NCBI RefSeq assembly: GCF_000189635.1
Contig: NW_002476319.1
Coordinates: forward strand, 62,001 to 126,000
Length of the DNA: 64,000 nucleotides
Direction: 5' to 3'
Origin: Tetrahymena thermophila SB210
Lineage: Eukaryota; Ciliophora; Oligohymenophorea; Hymenostomatida; Tetrahymenidae
The notes under the pieces were generated by a model, which ran no database searches, was not told the origin of the DNA, and worked only from the letters and a program-made list of their open reading frames with translations. Positions 25,440-36,844 of this stretch are shown in pieces (the stretch's first letter is position 1; each line of letters opens with the position of its first letter). A program made the translations under genes and the position numbers.

Positions 25440-27759
25440 TCAAAGAACAAATTAGTTTTATATTGATTGCATTATCCTTAAATCAATCTTATCTAAATTG
25501 AATTTATTTTTTTAACATTTTTCTATAAATTTGGAGGAAAATTAGCACTAAAGTTCATCAGATAATGATATCGCTAACTATTGTTCATAATAGTTTAGGT
25601 TGTTATCTAAATTTAATTTTAAATAAATATAGTAATTTTAAATTAATTACTTACCTTGCTTATTTATACTTTCAGATAGTTGGTTTAAATCTAAATCAAG
25701 GAAATTAAAACTGCATCCGATTAATTATAAGGCTGCTAATTGTTCCTGGCTTAACATAATATACACAGCTTTTTTCAAAAACAAAATGTCTTTGTAAATT
25801 CTAAAAATATCAAGTTCTTTATCAATTTAATTTTCTATTTTTTATAATTATTTCGTATTGAAATTTTATGTAATTTTTTTTGGCTTCCAACACCTTTTTA
25901 TGAAAAAATAAATAGTTTAAAATTAGAAATAAAAGTATTTATAAAAATTAATACCTGCATCCAAATAAAAATTTATCAATTTTTGTAGAAATACTTGCAT
26001 TTTTACTCACTTGCAACTATTGAAGAGCTTTTCTAAAATCTTTATTTTATTCATTATTAGTATTTATTACATTTTAAGCAGTGGGTGTGTTAGATGTATT
26101 AAAACTATTTTAAATTAAAGGGCTTTTTTTTCTATCATTTTGAATGTTATTGAGAAATTAACTATTATTTATAGATACTTACTCCTATTTTGGAGGTGAT
26201 AATGTATGTAATTTTTACTCATTAGGCTCACTAAATGTAAAATTAAGTTTCTGAGTTCTCTACTTTTTGAGTTTACTAGGTATTTAATTGAAAATTTTAA
26301 AATTCGAATTATTTTTACTATTTTCAAAAGATTCTCTTTAACAAGTATTTGATTCGATTACATCACATTATTATAATTGTTGTTAGTATTAAAGCATATT
26401 ATACTAATTACTTATACTATTTTGATCTAAAGTGCTAATTGATTAATCTTCTGCCTTTAATTATTCTATTTTTGGAGTTTTATATTTTTAATCTAATACT
26501 TACTTTTACTAAAAGGGAATAGATGGCAGGCGATTTTTAAATCTTTCTTATTGGTTTTCGATTTCATCTTGAATTTGATTTTCATCGCATTCTTCATTGT
26601 TGTATTAATCCTGCGAATTTTAATGCTGAGTTATGATTGTTTAAAGAGGTTGAAGGTTTAATTGATCATTTTATTCTACTAGCTTGATGTCTTTAGAAAT
26701 TTGCATATAGATGCCTTAATAATAGTTCTACAAAAAGAGCATTATAAAATCTTTTTTAATTGTACTTAGAGAGAATTTTCTAGCTATGAATCCTGCAAGC
26801 ATCAGCATTGAGAAAACACTATAAACAAATGAAAATATTTAAGGTAAAGAAGGGAATTAAATTTCTACATTTTGAAACATTTCATCAAGCAAAATGTTTA
26901 CCTATATAAATTGATCTAAACCAACTAATTAATATGCAGATTGCTTGTCTAGGCTTTAATTTTCTATGTTATATTATACTGGTGAACTGAAACTAGATGA
27001 TGATTAAATAAAAAGTCCTTACTTAACTTTAGTTATTTATTCTAATATTTTTACTGTTGTTAGTATTTACTGATTGCTTAATCCATAAATTAGACTGCTC
27101 CTGTAACTTGTTTCTATTTACTAAGACGTTGTATTATATTAAGAAGTTTTAATTCTAATCTTCAAAGAGGCGAATACACCATTAATCAGTTTATTTATAT
27201 TGTCTTGACTTGCACAATTATCAGGAATTGTTGTTTTATAATAGTCCAAATCATGGCAGCCATAAAGATTTAACTAAATCTGAGACTAAATGTTATTTCT
27301 TTGATTAGAAACTAAAGTATAGTTAGATATTTTTGAGTAATCTAAGCAATAATAACCTAGTAAATCAGGAGTAGAACATTTTATTATATCTAAAGGTATA
27401 TAGATATAATTGCTATTTTGTAAATATAGGAAGTAGGCCATATAAACAATGTAAGTTTAATTGGTTTTTTATTGTAATACATCAACACTAAGATTGTAAT
27501 CAGATTCGAATCTAAAAGCAATCAGGTCCTCAGATAATTAAAGATCAATAGACCCATCATTAGTGTAATTTTATGCTTTATAGTTAGGAGCTATTAGATT
27601 ATTTATGTATTAGTTCAAGAGATACACAAAATAGTAAGCAGTCAATCCGATTATTAAGACTGACAATAACGAACCGAATAATGTTCCTTGCCTTATTTAA
27701 GAGCTTTTTAAGTTAAAATAGAATTATTGAGAAAATAAGTCTAAATTTGAAAAATTCAT
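25440..27759 (-). CDS. ciliate-type two-span membrane protein, tandem copy 3
   Basis: Third copy. It starts MNFSNLDLFSQQFYFNLKSS and keeps the same exon lengths, with exon 3 at 25522-25440 and intron 2 at 25654-25523. I read exon 1 line by line as far as the second span (SVFSMLMLAGFIARKFS) and it is open. Span 1 is GTLFGSLLSVLIIGLTAYYF: the Cys of copy 1 is Phe here. The lumenal Cys set (KCSTPDLLGYYC, LYGCHDLDYY, PDNCASQ) is kept, which argues for a conserved disulphide-bonded fold. The tail is the most divergent part. Function is unknown. Confidence 0.78.
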
Positions 27760-29020
27760 TTTTTTTTTAAGAGAGAGTTTAATAACTATTTACTTTTTTT
27801 TTTAGATTTTGTAATTTTTTTTTAAATTAAATCAAAAATTAATTCATAAAACCTGTAATTAATTAACCATTAATTATTATATAGTATAACTTGATTAAGA
27901 AATAGAAGTAAAAGTATATTATTTTAAAATGAAATTGCGTATCATTGTTTTAGACACTAATTTTTGAATTAGCTGTACAAAGAAAAGAAAAAAAATTTTT
28001 ATTTATTTTAATAAGAATTTAAATATAAACAAACTACTACTTATAAGCTTAAAATTTTTCCATTAGTTAATAAATATCCCTATCAATAAATTCAATCAAA
28101 CTAAGAAATCAATTTTAACATTTTAAAATGAATATTCCAAATATTTTTGTATTTAATAATAATTGGTTTAATTGTTTCTAAATTTAAAAAATTTTCAAAT
28201 AATTCTTTCAGTTATTTTATTTGAATAAGAAATAGAATCCTAAAATTTAAAATGAAATAATAAAGAAAGAAAATAAATTAGTATTAAGAATAAAAATAGT
28301 AAAAATATAGGTTTAAATAATAATTATTATATTTCTAAAAATTAAAAATATAAGATAATAAACTAAATTTTTAATTCTAAAAATTACCTAATTCAGATAA
28401 ATTCTATTTTTATTTTTTCTTTCCTTTTAATTATTTTATAAGTTTTTTGTATAAATTTATTTTAGATAATTAAAAGAATTTTTAATATTTTATTTGAACC
28501 TAAATGCAAGTAAATAGTAATTTATTCTAAATTTAACTAATAAAATTAATATAGTATAGATTCTTAATAATGAATACCTAAGAAAATTAGCATTCATTTT
28601 GAAAAATTATAAAACCACTCAACACTTTCCTTAAAAAATATAGAGCTGAGTTCAGTTTTTAATAAATGAGGATCTAGAGTAATTAGATATGTGATTGGTT
28701 TATTGGTGTATAATAACTTAATAATATAATAAAATAGCGAATATTTTAACCTATTTTTTGGAGTAAATTTTTCTATGAGTTTAATTATAATATTTATTTA
28801 ATCACTTTTCTATATATTTTATCAATTTTTCTATATATCTCAAATAAATAAAAAATGTTTATAATTATTTACTATGACTACTTTTAACAAATATTTTAAT
28901 GCCACAAAGTTTGCAATTTATGTTATAATTAATTTAGGCAACACATTTTTTTAATTAATGAGTAATTGGTTATCAGGAGTGTGTTTATTAATTGTACTTT
29001 AATTTTGGTTTCTTAATTAT
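27760..29020. other. intergenic, AT-rich
   Basis: 5' flank of the third tandem copy, then 1 kb of A/T-dominated DNA down to the 3' end of the UBC-fold gene. I see no gene. Confidence 0.55.
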
Positions 29021-29587
29021 TCAAAAAAATAAGTCAACAAATACTGAATCAGAGTTAATAGATATAAATTATTTTATAAATCTTTAAAATGCAATAAACT
29101 ACAAAATTTATTATTTTGCTTTTTCTGAGGCAATTTAACTTTTGACATTAAAGTTAAATTACTCTCTGTTAAGTTTATAAAGCTTAGATTATTCTGTGCA
29201 TACCTCTTCTAATTAGGTAAATTATTCAGTATAAAAGCATTATTATATAGATTTTATCTAGCTATAGAAAGTAAATTCATAACTCCAATCTTCCTTGCGG
29301 AGTTACAAATTTTTTGGAGAACAACAATTACATCTTTCAATAATACAAGTGTAATTTGAGTAGTGATATACTTTTTGTAGAGAAGTTATTTTCATAGGTT
29401 TGAAAGGGTAATCTGGTGGAAAGATTAATTTATAGTTAAACTAACCTCCATAATAAGGAGTATCAATAGGTCCTTCGATAGTAAAGTAAAGCTAATAAGG
29501 ATTTGATTCATCAAATTTGACTGAAACTCCTTACATTTAATTTTGTAAATATTAAGTTTTCTCTTTTTATATTCTTTTCAAAGCCAT
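29021..29587 (-). CDS. atypical ubiquitin-conjugating (UBC-fold) protein
   Basis: Intronless, 188 residues. The N-terminus MALKRIQKEKTQYL is the classic E2 helix 1 start (compare MALKRIQKEL in UBE2D). FDESNPYQLYFTIEGPIDTP, YYGGQFNYKLIFPPDYPFKP and PMKITSLQKVYHYSN follow in the right order for the UBC beta sheet. Past this point it departs from the family. The HPN motif is HYS. The active-site region reads YTCIIERCNCCSPKN with several Cys. The tryptophan segment is EDWSYEFTFYSQIKSI instead of WSPALTI. The C-terminal helices are present but Gln-rich. It may be a divergent E2, possibly for another modifier, or a catalytically dead UEV-like variant. Fold assignment is firm; activity is uncertain. 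Confidence 0.8.
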
Positions 29588-30862
29588 TTTTTATATGATT
29601 AATTTGAATAATGTATATTTAATTTTCTAAGATCAAAAAAGTTTTGTTGATTTATTGATTGATAAATTATTTATTTATTAATAATTAATAATCTAATAAA
29701 GTATTTCAATTATTTTCCTATTATTATATTGTTTCTATTTTTCATAATTACTTATTTATTGTAGTTAAAAATATTCAAACTTTGACTTGTGATAAAAACA
29801 TTAATTATTTAATTCTTATAGAAAAAAAAAATGAAGATTAACAATTTACCTAATTATTCTAATCTAAAGATATAATTTCATTTTATATATTTCAGTGTTT
29901 ATTTTCGATATTTATGTTATCAATGAAATTAATTTTATTATCTATAGTTTTTTGATAATTTAAGTTATTTGAGATAATTCTTATCAATAAAATGTCATTT
30001 TAATTGAAGGTTTAAGTTATTTTTAATTATAAGACTTAAATTAAGAAGCAATATCTTTATTACTTTATTTAATTCGATTTTTATTAAGGTAAAAGACCGA
30101 CTAAGATGTTTTTTATGGCAAAGAAATTTGAACTTATCAAAAATAAAAAATAAAAATATGAATAATCAGAGAATTGATTAATGAAAAACTCTTCGAATAT
30201 TTATTGATTTTAACTCTTTAGATTTAAGTTTAAAAGAAAACATAAAAGATATTATATCATAGAAATTAATTATTCATGAATCAAATGGAAAATTAATAAT
30301 ATAAATAAATTTTAAATTAACAACTAAATTTATTTAATGTTATTTCTATTTTAACAAAGAATATTTTTAAGTATTGTAAAAATCTCCCTGTTATATTTTT
30401 TTGTATGTTTAACTTTCTATTTTAATTTATAGATAATCTTTTTTACTTTGAAATGCTTCTATTTCAATTTTCAAATTTTAGCATAAGGCCGATAAAATTT
30501 TTTAACATATGAAATCATTAAAAATAATAAATTTATTAAGTAATATTTTACTTATAATTTTATTAAGATATCTTAAGTCATTTATCAGTACTTTAATTAA
30601 TATCGTTTTATTTTAAAGATACAAAGTATTTCAATAAATTTTGTAAAGGAAACAATTGCTTTTAGAAGACATTTTATCTGATAAAGAATTTTAAGATATA
30701 GATATTTAATATTTAAAAGAATGGCTGAGAAAGTATATTTTTAAATAATCGAAAGAAATTTCAAATAAAGTACTGGATTTTAATTTTATAAAATTTATCA
30801 AAATATAAATTTAAAAAGATTGATTAATATAAATTAAATCAAACTTTGTAAAGATTATATAA
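29588..30862. other. divergent intergenic region
   Basis: 1.3 kb AT-rich spacer between the UBC-fold gene and the EEP gene. Short coding-like scraps (for example around 30610-30740) do not extend in any frame. Confidence 0.55.
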
Positions 30863-31873
30863 ATGGGTTGCTCAAGTTCAACTGAAATTAGTGTTAGAAG
30901 ATCTCAAATATAGCTTTTCGAAGCAGATGGAGAAGAAAAATTAAATGCATCAAATAAAAAAGATGTACTGAATGGAAAAATGAAGCTTAATCCAATTATT
31001 TACAAAGCTATATAGACATAAAAGAAGACAACAAATATGAGTAATTCTTTTGAAGCAAAAGATGTGAAAAAGATAGTAATTAAGAATATGACATTTAATA
31101 TAGCGAATCATGATAGTCATAAAGGTTTTTCGTAATATCGAGCTAAAAATATAGCTAAACATATTGCTGAAGTCAATCCTGATATAGTAGGATTTCAAGA
31201 AATTAGAGAAAATAGCTGCATTAAAAAAAACTAATTAGAAAGAATCTTAATTGAACTTTAAAACATACAGCCAGATTTTAAGTGGTATAGTGTATGGGTA
31301 CCATCTATGATATATAAAAAGGCAGGGATAAGTACATGTGCTGAAGGTTTGGGTTTAATAAGTAGATTTCCCATTAAATCATTCAAATAAGAATTTATTC
31401 CTCTAGAAAAAAATGCAAAAGATAAGAACCAGCGCTCTGTGCTATTTGTTGAATTAGAAGATATTAATTTGTAATATTGTGTTACTCATTTAAGTTATTT
31501 AGATGACGATTAAATTGAATAAACAAAGCAGCTAAGAATAATTATAGACAATTAATATGCAAAAAGCGAAACAAACTTAAAGCAAATAATACTTGGAGAT
31601 TTTAATTATCACGATGAAGAAAAAACAAAGTACTTATTAGAGGATGAAGATATTAGGGGTTTTAAAGATACAGCAGTAGAATTAAATAATTTATAAAACA
31701 CTTGGAAATTATATAGATATGATAGAATTTATTATAGAGGAACTGGGCTTATTCCTGTAAAAATTTATTCTTAAGAAGGATGCTCATGTAATGATAATTA
31801 AAATAGTCACTGTACTAAACATTATTGTAGTGATCATTTTAGTCTAACTTCAGTATTTATGTATGAATTTTGA
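30863..31873 (+). CDS. endonuclease/exonuclease/phosphatase (EEP) family protein with N-terminal acylation signal
   Basis: Intronless, 336 residues. The N-terminus MGCSSSTEI fits N-myristoylation at Gly2 with palmitoylation at Cys3, so membrane attachment is likely. The catalytic domain starts near residue 70 and shows the EEP signatures in order: MTFNIANHD (metal or phosphate Asn), IVGFQEIRE (catalytic Glu), THLSYLDDDQIEQTKQL, IILGDFNYHDEE (GDFN with Asp and Asn) and SDHFSLTSVF (catalytic Asp-His). The family covers nucleases, inositol phosphatases, sphingomyelinases and deadenylases, all using one metal-dependent fold. Membrane anchoring favours a lipid or phosphoinositide substrate over nucleic acid, but this is inference. 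A Cys cluster before the last motif (GCSCNDNQNSHCTKHYC) is unusual and could bind metal. Confidence 0.85.
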
Positions 31874-33089
31874 AAATAAAAATGAGCAATTAATATAAGA
31901 CTTATTTACAATTTTGAGATATTTATTGTTTTAAATTTATAACAAATTTACTAAAAAATATTTCTTCTATATTTTATCTTTTTTTCAAATAATTTAATAT
32001 TAATTTTTGTTTATATTAAAATTCTAAGTTATTTTGAATATATTTAATCAAAATGTTATTAATCAAATTAATTAATTTATTTAATTATAATTTACAAAAA
32101 TTTTATTAAATTTTAAATATTTTTTTATTGTAGTTTTATAAATTATTTTAACATTAAAAAATAAAAAATTATACTTAAGAATAGTTTTTTATTCTTTCCA
32201 TGGTTAAAATTGCGTCAATAAAACCAATATCAAATATTTATTTTTATCATATTAGTTTATTTTAAGAGATTAATGATTTACAATTTAAAAAGTAGAGATT
32301 CTATTCACAGTAATAATTAATTTGAAAATTTTCTTATTGCTTTCAATTTTGATTAAATATTTTTAAAAATAATTTATATTTTAAATTAATTGCTAATTTC
32401 ACACAAGCATTAGAAAAGCTTTAGGATAGCATCTATTTATGCTTAAAGAACATTTAATAAAGAAAAATTTCAAAAAGTAACCAATTAAAAAAAAATAAAT
32501 TATAATCAGGATTGTTCAAATTAGATTTTTGACAAAAAACCTATTTTATTAAAAGGGATTAATTTTGGAGAAAATAAAAGAATTATACATTTAATTTGAG
32601 GTTTATCATTTATTTTTTTGTGAATTATTTTTTATAATTTGTGTTTTCTAATCAATAATTAATTAGTTTTTATTGCTTTCATCAAAAATCCATCTTTTTT
32701 TACCTAATCAAAAAATTTAGATTTGCTTTATTTCTAATTTTATAACAAATGAACGATAGATAGATAATCCTTTTTGAAAAATTAATCTATGTTTATTTTG
32801 ATGAGGAATAAAAATAGGATATTATTTAGAATCCTTTAAACCGATTCACAGTCAATATCTGACTGTGAATAGCTAGCTGAATTTAATGAAAAATTATAAA
32901 TAGCACATTAAAAATTTAGAGTCTGTAAAATTGTAATTACAAAAAAAAAATACGAAAGAAAAAGAAGCAATATTTAATATTTTAGGTAAAGAAATATTAT
33001 AAATCAGAAAAAAATCTAGATTAAAAAGTGTGACTAAACAAATAAATAAATAAACAAACAAACATCAAGGATTAAATTAAAGTAAATAA
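31874..33089. other. intergenic, AT-rich, with one strong hairpin
   Basis: 1.2 kb without a gene. A perfect inverted repeat lies at 32844-32870 (listed separately). Confidence 0.55.
32844..32870. repeat. perfect 11-bp inverted repeat, 5-nt loop
   Basis: ATTCACAGTCA, loop ATATC, then TGACTGTGAAT. The arms contain mixed bases, unlike the surrounding A/T runs, so the palindrome is not just low complexity. It sits about 220 bases upstream of the zinc-finger gene start and could be a transcription-factor site or an RNA hairpin; neither is shown. Confidence 0.6.
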
Positions 33090-34403
33090 ATGAACTATAA
33101 CAATATGAATGGAAATATAGGAATGGGCATGGGAATGCCTCCAAATTAATAGATGTTTTAGCAAAATCAAATGCAAATGCAGTAGCAAGCTAACTCTTTG
33201 AATCATTAGGCTGACAAGAAAGGTCGTCGTACCCGCACCGACCCTAATAATAGGAATTACATTTGCGGCTGTGGTAAAAGTTATCTTTCATACCCAGCTT
33301 TGTACACTCATGTTAAGTAGAAACATGATGGCAAGGTAAAATTTTATCTTTTTTTATTATAATATTTTTTAGTAAAATTAAATTTATTTAATAATAGGCT
33401 CCATCAGATACTAAAAAGCCCGAGAAAAGCAGAGGATAAAGAGGTAGACCCACAACCACAAATTAATAAATTGTAATTTTATGATTGCAGATTTCTTTAA
33501 ATAGGAGTTTAGCCAGCGACATTCTTAGAATATAAGTGACATATATTATAATTAAAATAATAGGAAGGAAACGATACATATGAGCATGAAACTGATAATA
33601 TGTCAAGTGATTCTAACGATGCCTTAAATGTAGTTGAAGAATTAGTCCTTTGTCTCTTTAACTAATTAAATTAAGATACAAGCATCATCCTAAACGAAAA
33701 TTCTTCAAACTCATTGCAAGATCTCAAGGACTCCTTCCCTACAGATGTATGAAATTAAATTTAGTCTAAAAGCTTTATAATAGTTTGATATTTCATAACT
33801 TAATGCATTTTTAGTGATAAATAATTCGTTTTAGTAGACATTTAAAACAAAATAAATTAATAATCATTGTATTAAAAATAGATTTTTGAAAACGCAAGTG
33901 ATTACTAAGTTATTCAAAACCATCTTGAGGAAGTTTTTAACTGCGAGGGTTATATTGATGAACCTGAATCTACTGATGGAATAGTTAAAACAAAGTGCAA
34001 TTTAGTTTTTGGATTATTTATTTATTCAGTTGGAAAGCATTTAAAGGGTTATGCCTTGAAGGAAATTATATTTTATTGTTGTCTATTCAGAAAAGCATTG
34101 AATGAAAAAGGATGGAAAATATTACAAGAATTAGGCATAAACTCTAACTTAGCTGACCAAGACTAAGAATTCTGTGAGAAAAATAGTGCCTAAAATGTCC
34201 TTGAAATATCAAACGAGTTTATAACTGAAATTCTCCCCACTTATCTTGAAAAGTATTCACATTAAATCTAAGACTATAAAATTATCAACCCATAAAGTTT
34301 AGAAAGTACTATAATTAAAATTACTTAGCACTTCTGCAATTGGTTGTACGCAAGAAGATATACTAATTCTATGCTTGAAAGAAATGAAGATGAAACAATG
34401 TGA
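33090..34403 (+). CDS. C2H2-like zinc finger protein with AT-hook-like motif
   Basis: Four exons (33090-33335, 33398-33472, 33564-33746, 33882-34403), 341 residues. After a Met/Gln/Asn-rich start comes a basic KKGRRTRTDPNNRN stretch. A single finger follows, CGCGKSYLSYPALYTHVKQKH, where Cys spacing is one residue instead of the usual two to four and His spacing is four. Exon 2 supplies RGQRGRPTTT, whose GRP core looks like an AT-hook minor-groove binder. The C-terminal half is helical (LVFGLFIYSVGKHLKGYALKE, HFCNWLYARRYTNSML) and resembles no domain I know. DNA binding in the nucleus is the reasonable inference. The codons around RRTRTDPN use C more than the neighbouring DNA, typical of a well-expressed gene. 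Confidence 0.8.
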
Positions 34404-35977
34404 GAAATATGAAATATAGAGAAAATAATAGTCAAAAGTTATAACTCAAACTAAAAATATATTTCTTCTTTTATGATAAATAAAAAATGAACGAATTTAT
34501 ACTAACTAACATTTAATAAATCATTTACAATTTTAATAAAATAATTAAAATTTTAAACTCTATTTACAATCAAATTACTTAATTTTAGTCTATATCTAAT
34601 TATACTTACATAAATACATGTTTCTTATTATAAATTGCATTATATTTTTAAAAAATTTTTATCATACATCTAATATAAAATAAAATTTTTCTTTTCTCTG
34701 TATTGTAAAATTTTACTTAAAATTTAATTTGCTAAATTTTCTAATATTTTGCTTTTATAATCTATTAATTAAATTATTTAAAAATAAAAACATTTTTATC
34801 TAAAAAGTATAAAAGAAACATTAAATTCATAATATTATTAATTATAAGTGTCTGAATTATTACTATTTTTATTTTTGTATATATTTGATGATTAACAAAC
34901 AAGGAATATGATAAGTGTAGAATTTGGTCGAAATTGTCAAGTTATAAATTTTAGAAAATAATTCTTTACGATTCATAGCCTGACTTTGATGGTAAATGTC
35001 TGCATACCTGTGTCATTTTTGATTAGAGACTAAAATATAAAATATATAAGTTTACTTGATTTTAATAACTCAAATATTGGAATCTATATTGAGGTATGCT
35101 CAGATAAATTTTGAGTACTAAGGAATGGGCACAAGTTTATTTTAAGTAAAAATCCTCCCATAATCCTAAATTCTACAATGGTTATACTTTAATTTTAAAA
35201 ATATTTATTTTGCTTGACTAATTTTATTTCTTATTGACATAAAGCTATTTTCAATTTAAAATATTGGCTATCATTACTTAAAGGTGATAAGATAATTATT
35301 TATATGATATTATATTTAAAAATATTTATCTTAATGAATTTTAAATTCTGATAAACTCAAATAAATTAAAAATAGTGAGTTTCTCATATAAACATTAATA
35401 CATTTTTAAGTAAAATTTAAAAACTTTACCCCAGATTTTAACTTAAAAATTTTACGATTTTACTTTTAAAATAAAAATTTTTGTTTTAATTTTAATTTCT
35501 AATGTTTAATTTGGAATAAAAATTCTTATTCAAATGCTAATTTCAAATATTTATTTTGGAATAAAAATTCTTATTTCATTTTTATTTAATAATTTAGATT
35601 AAATTTAGAAAAATGAAAAAATTTTAATTGTATGAGTGGAGTGCAAATTATTTAGAACAAAATGCATTTTAAAAAAATAATTCAAATGATTGATTTTATT
35701 TATTTTTGACATAAATTATTATTAAAAAATATATAAGAAACTAAATAGAATTTAATCCTAAATCTAAAGTAATTTAGTATTTGATTTAACTTGTATATCT
35801 GTTTTCAAGGTTATATTTGAATTATTAATAATTAATCTGATATTAGTTGAATTTTCGATAATTTATATATGTTAAAAATTGCTAGTGCCTATTACTTAAA
35901 GCAAATTTAAAATAGATCGTTTACAAATAATAATAATTCTATTTATTAGGTTATTTTATGTTTAAATATTTTTAAAA
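34404..35977. other. intergenic, with a possible gene remnant
   Basis: 1.6 kb convergent spacer. Apart from the coding-like patch at 34908-35190 it is A/T homopolymer sequence. Confidence 0.5.
34908..35190 (+). pseudogene. possible remnant of a host gene
   Basis: An ATG-initiated frame of 68 residues (NCQVINFRKQFFTIH, then NIGIYIEVCSDKF) stops at TGA 35112-35114. In the adjacent frame, starting a few bases before that stop, coding-like sequence continues as LSTKEWAQVYFKQKSSHNPKF and then fades out near 35190. Base composition is richer than in the flanks. This looks like a short fragment of a once longer gene, disrupted by at least one frame change, but a small unrecognised exon pair is also possible. 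No family was assigned. Confidence 0.35.
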
Positions 35978-36844
35978 TCAGTTTTAAGCACTGCTTTCAG
36001 CTTTTTTTTCAACTTTTTTAGGAGCTTCAAGACTATCAATTTATGTGTATCTGTTAAAATTTACAGGATTTGTAAAGTCATTTAATTTAATAATTTTAAT
36101 AATATCTTCCTTTTCTATTCTAGGTGTGTGTACTGAGACATATGGCTTAAGCTTAAATATTTTTAAAAATTATTATAAAATTTATTCTATACATTAATTC
36201 AAAAATTTAAGAAAAAGCAAATATATCTATCTACTTCTTCTTTACTAAGATCTAAAATAATTTAGTTAAACTTTAAATGTTTATATTTTACATCGAAATC
36301 AGTTAAATCAGGAATATCTAAGAAAGGAACTCTTTAACTATCAAACAAGAACTTACCTAATTAGTTTTAAAAACATTTTACATACCATTTTATATTTGTT
36401 ATTGAATAGATTTCAAAAAACATAAATTTTTAAATAGAAGGAGATGTAAAAATCAATACTTCTAGCTGAGAATTGACCGAATAATCTGTCAGAATCTCTT
36501 TCCATGCGATAGATTTTATATCTTCCTTAAACTCCTTACTTTAATATTAAAAGAATAATTAAAGCTCTTTCCCATTCACATGATAATTTAATTATGCTTA
36601 AAAAACTTTTTTAACCAAGCTTATCCAAAAATGGTTGTATTAATTGAACATTCTAAATTTTTGCATATATTCATGATTTTTAAATTGATTTTACCTTTTT
36701 TAATTCTTCCTTTGTACGCAAATCGATCAAACCAGGTTTTTTATGATATTGGCTATGCTTCATACGATAGCTGTAAACACCTAATCTTTTTCTGAAAGAA
36801 TTTTGACCTTGCTTTCTAGCAAATTGCATAAAGATATTTTCCAT
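35978..36844 (-). CDS. unidentified spliced gene
   Basis: Not recognised. Exon 1 (36844-36695) encodes MENIFMQFARKQGQNSFRKR with LGVYSYRMKHSQYHKKPG and ends at a GTAAAA donor. The middle block reads KEFKEDIKSIAWKEILTDYS, SQLEVLIFTSPSIQKFMFFEIYS, GKFLFDSQRVPFLDIPDLTD and ends at a GTAGAT donor (36234). The last exon (36151-35978) reads LKPYVSVHTPRIEKEDII and closes with an Ala/Lys/Glu tail before TGA. The joint between exon 1 and the middle block is not solved. After the first acceptor the frame NVQLIQPFLDKLGQKSF is open, but a second small intron or shift is needed before the middle block. The basic N-terminus could be an organelle targeting or RNA-contact segment. Roughly 250 residues. Confidence 0.55.

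Larger units (their letters stand above)
19130..27930. repeat. three-copy tandem gene duplication, unit about 3 kb
   Basis: Three head-to-tail copies of one minus-strand gene, with starts at 21678, 24622 and 27759 (spacing 2944 and 3137 nt). The duplicated unit includes a few hundred bases of 3' flank and roughly 150 bases of 5' flank. Exon lengths are the same in all three copies. The 60 bases at 19681-19740 and 22621-22680 are identical, and the third copy matches there too. Elsewhere the copies differ by scattered substitutions, most of them leaving the frame open, so the copies look young but independently maintained. Confidence 0.9.
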
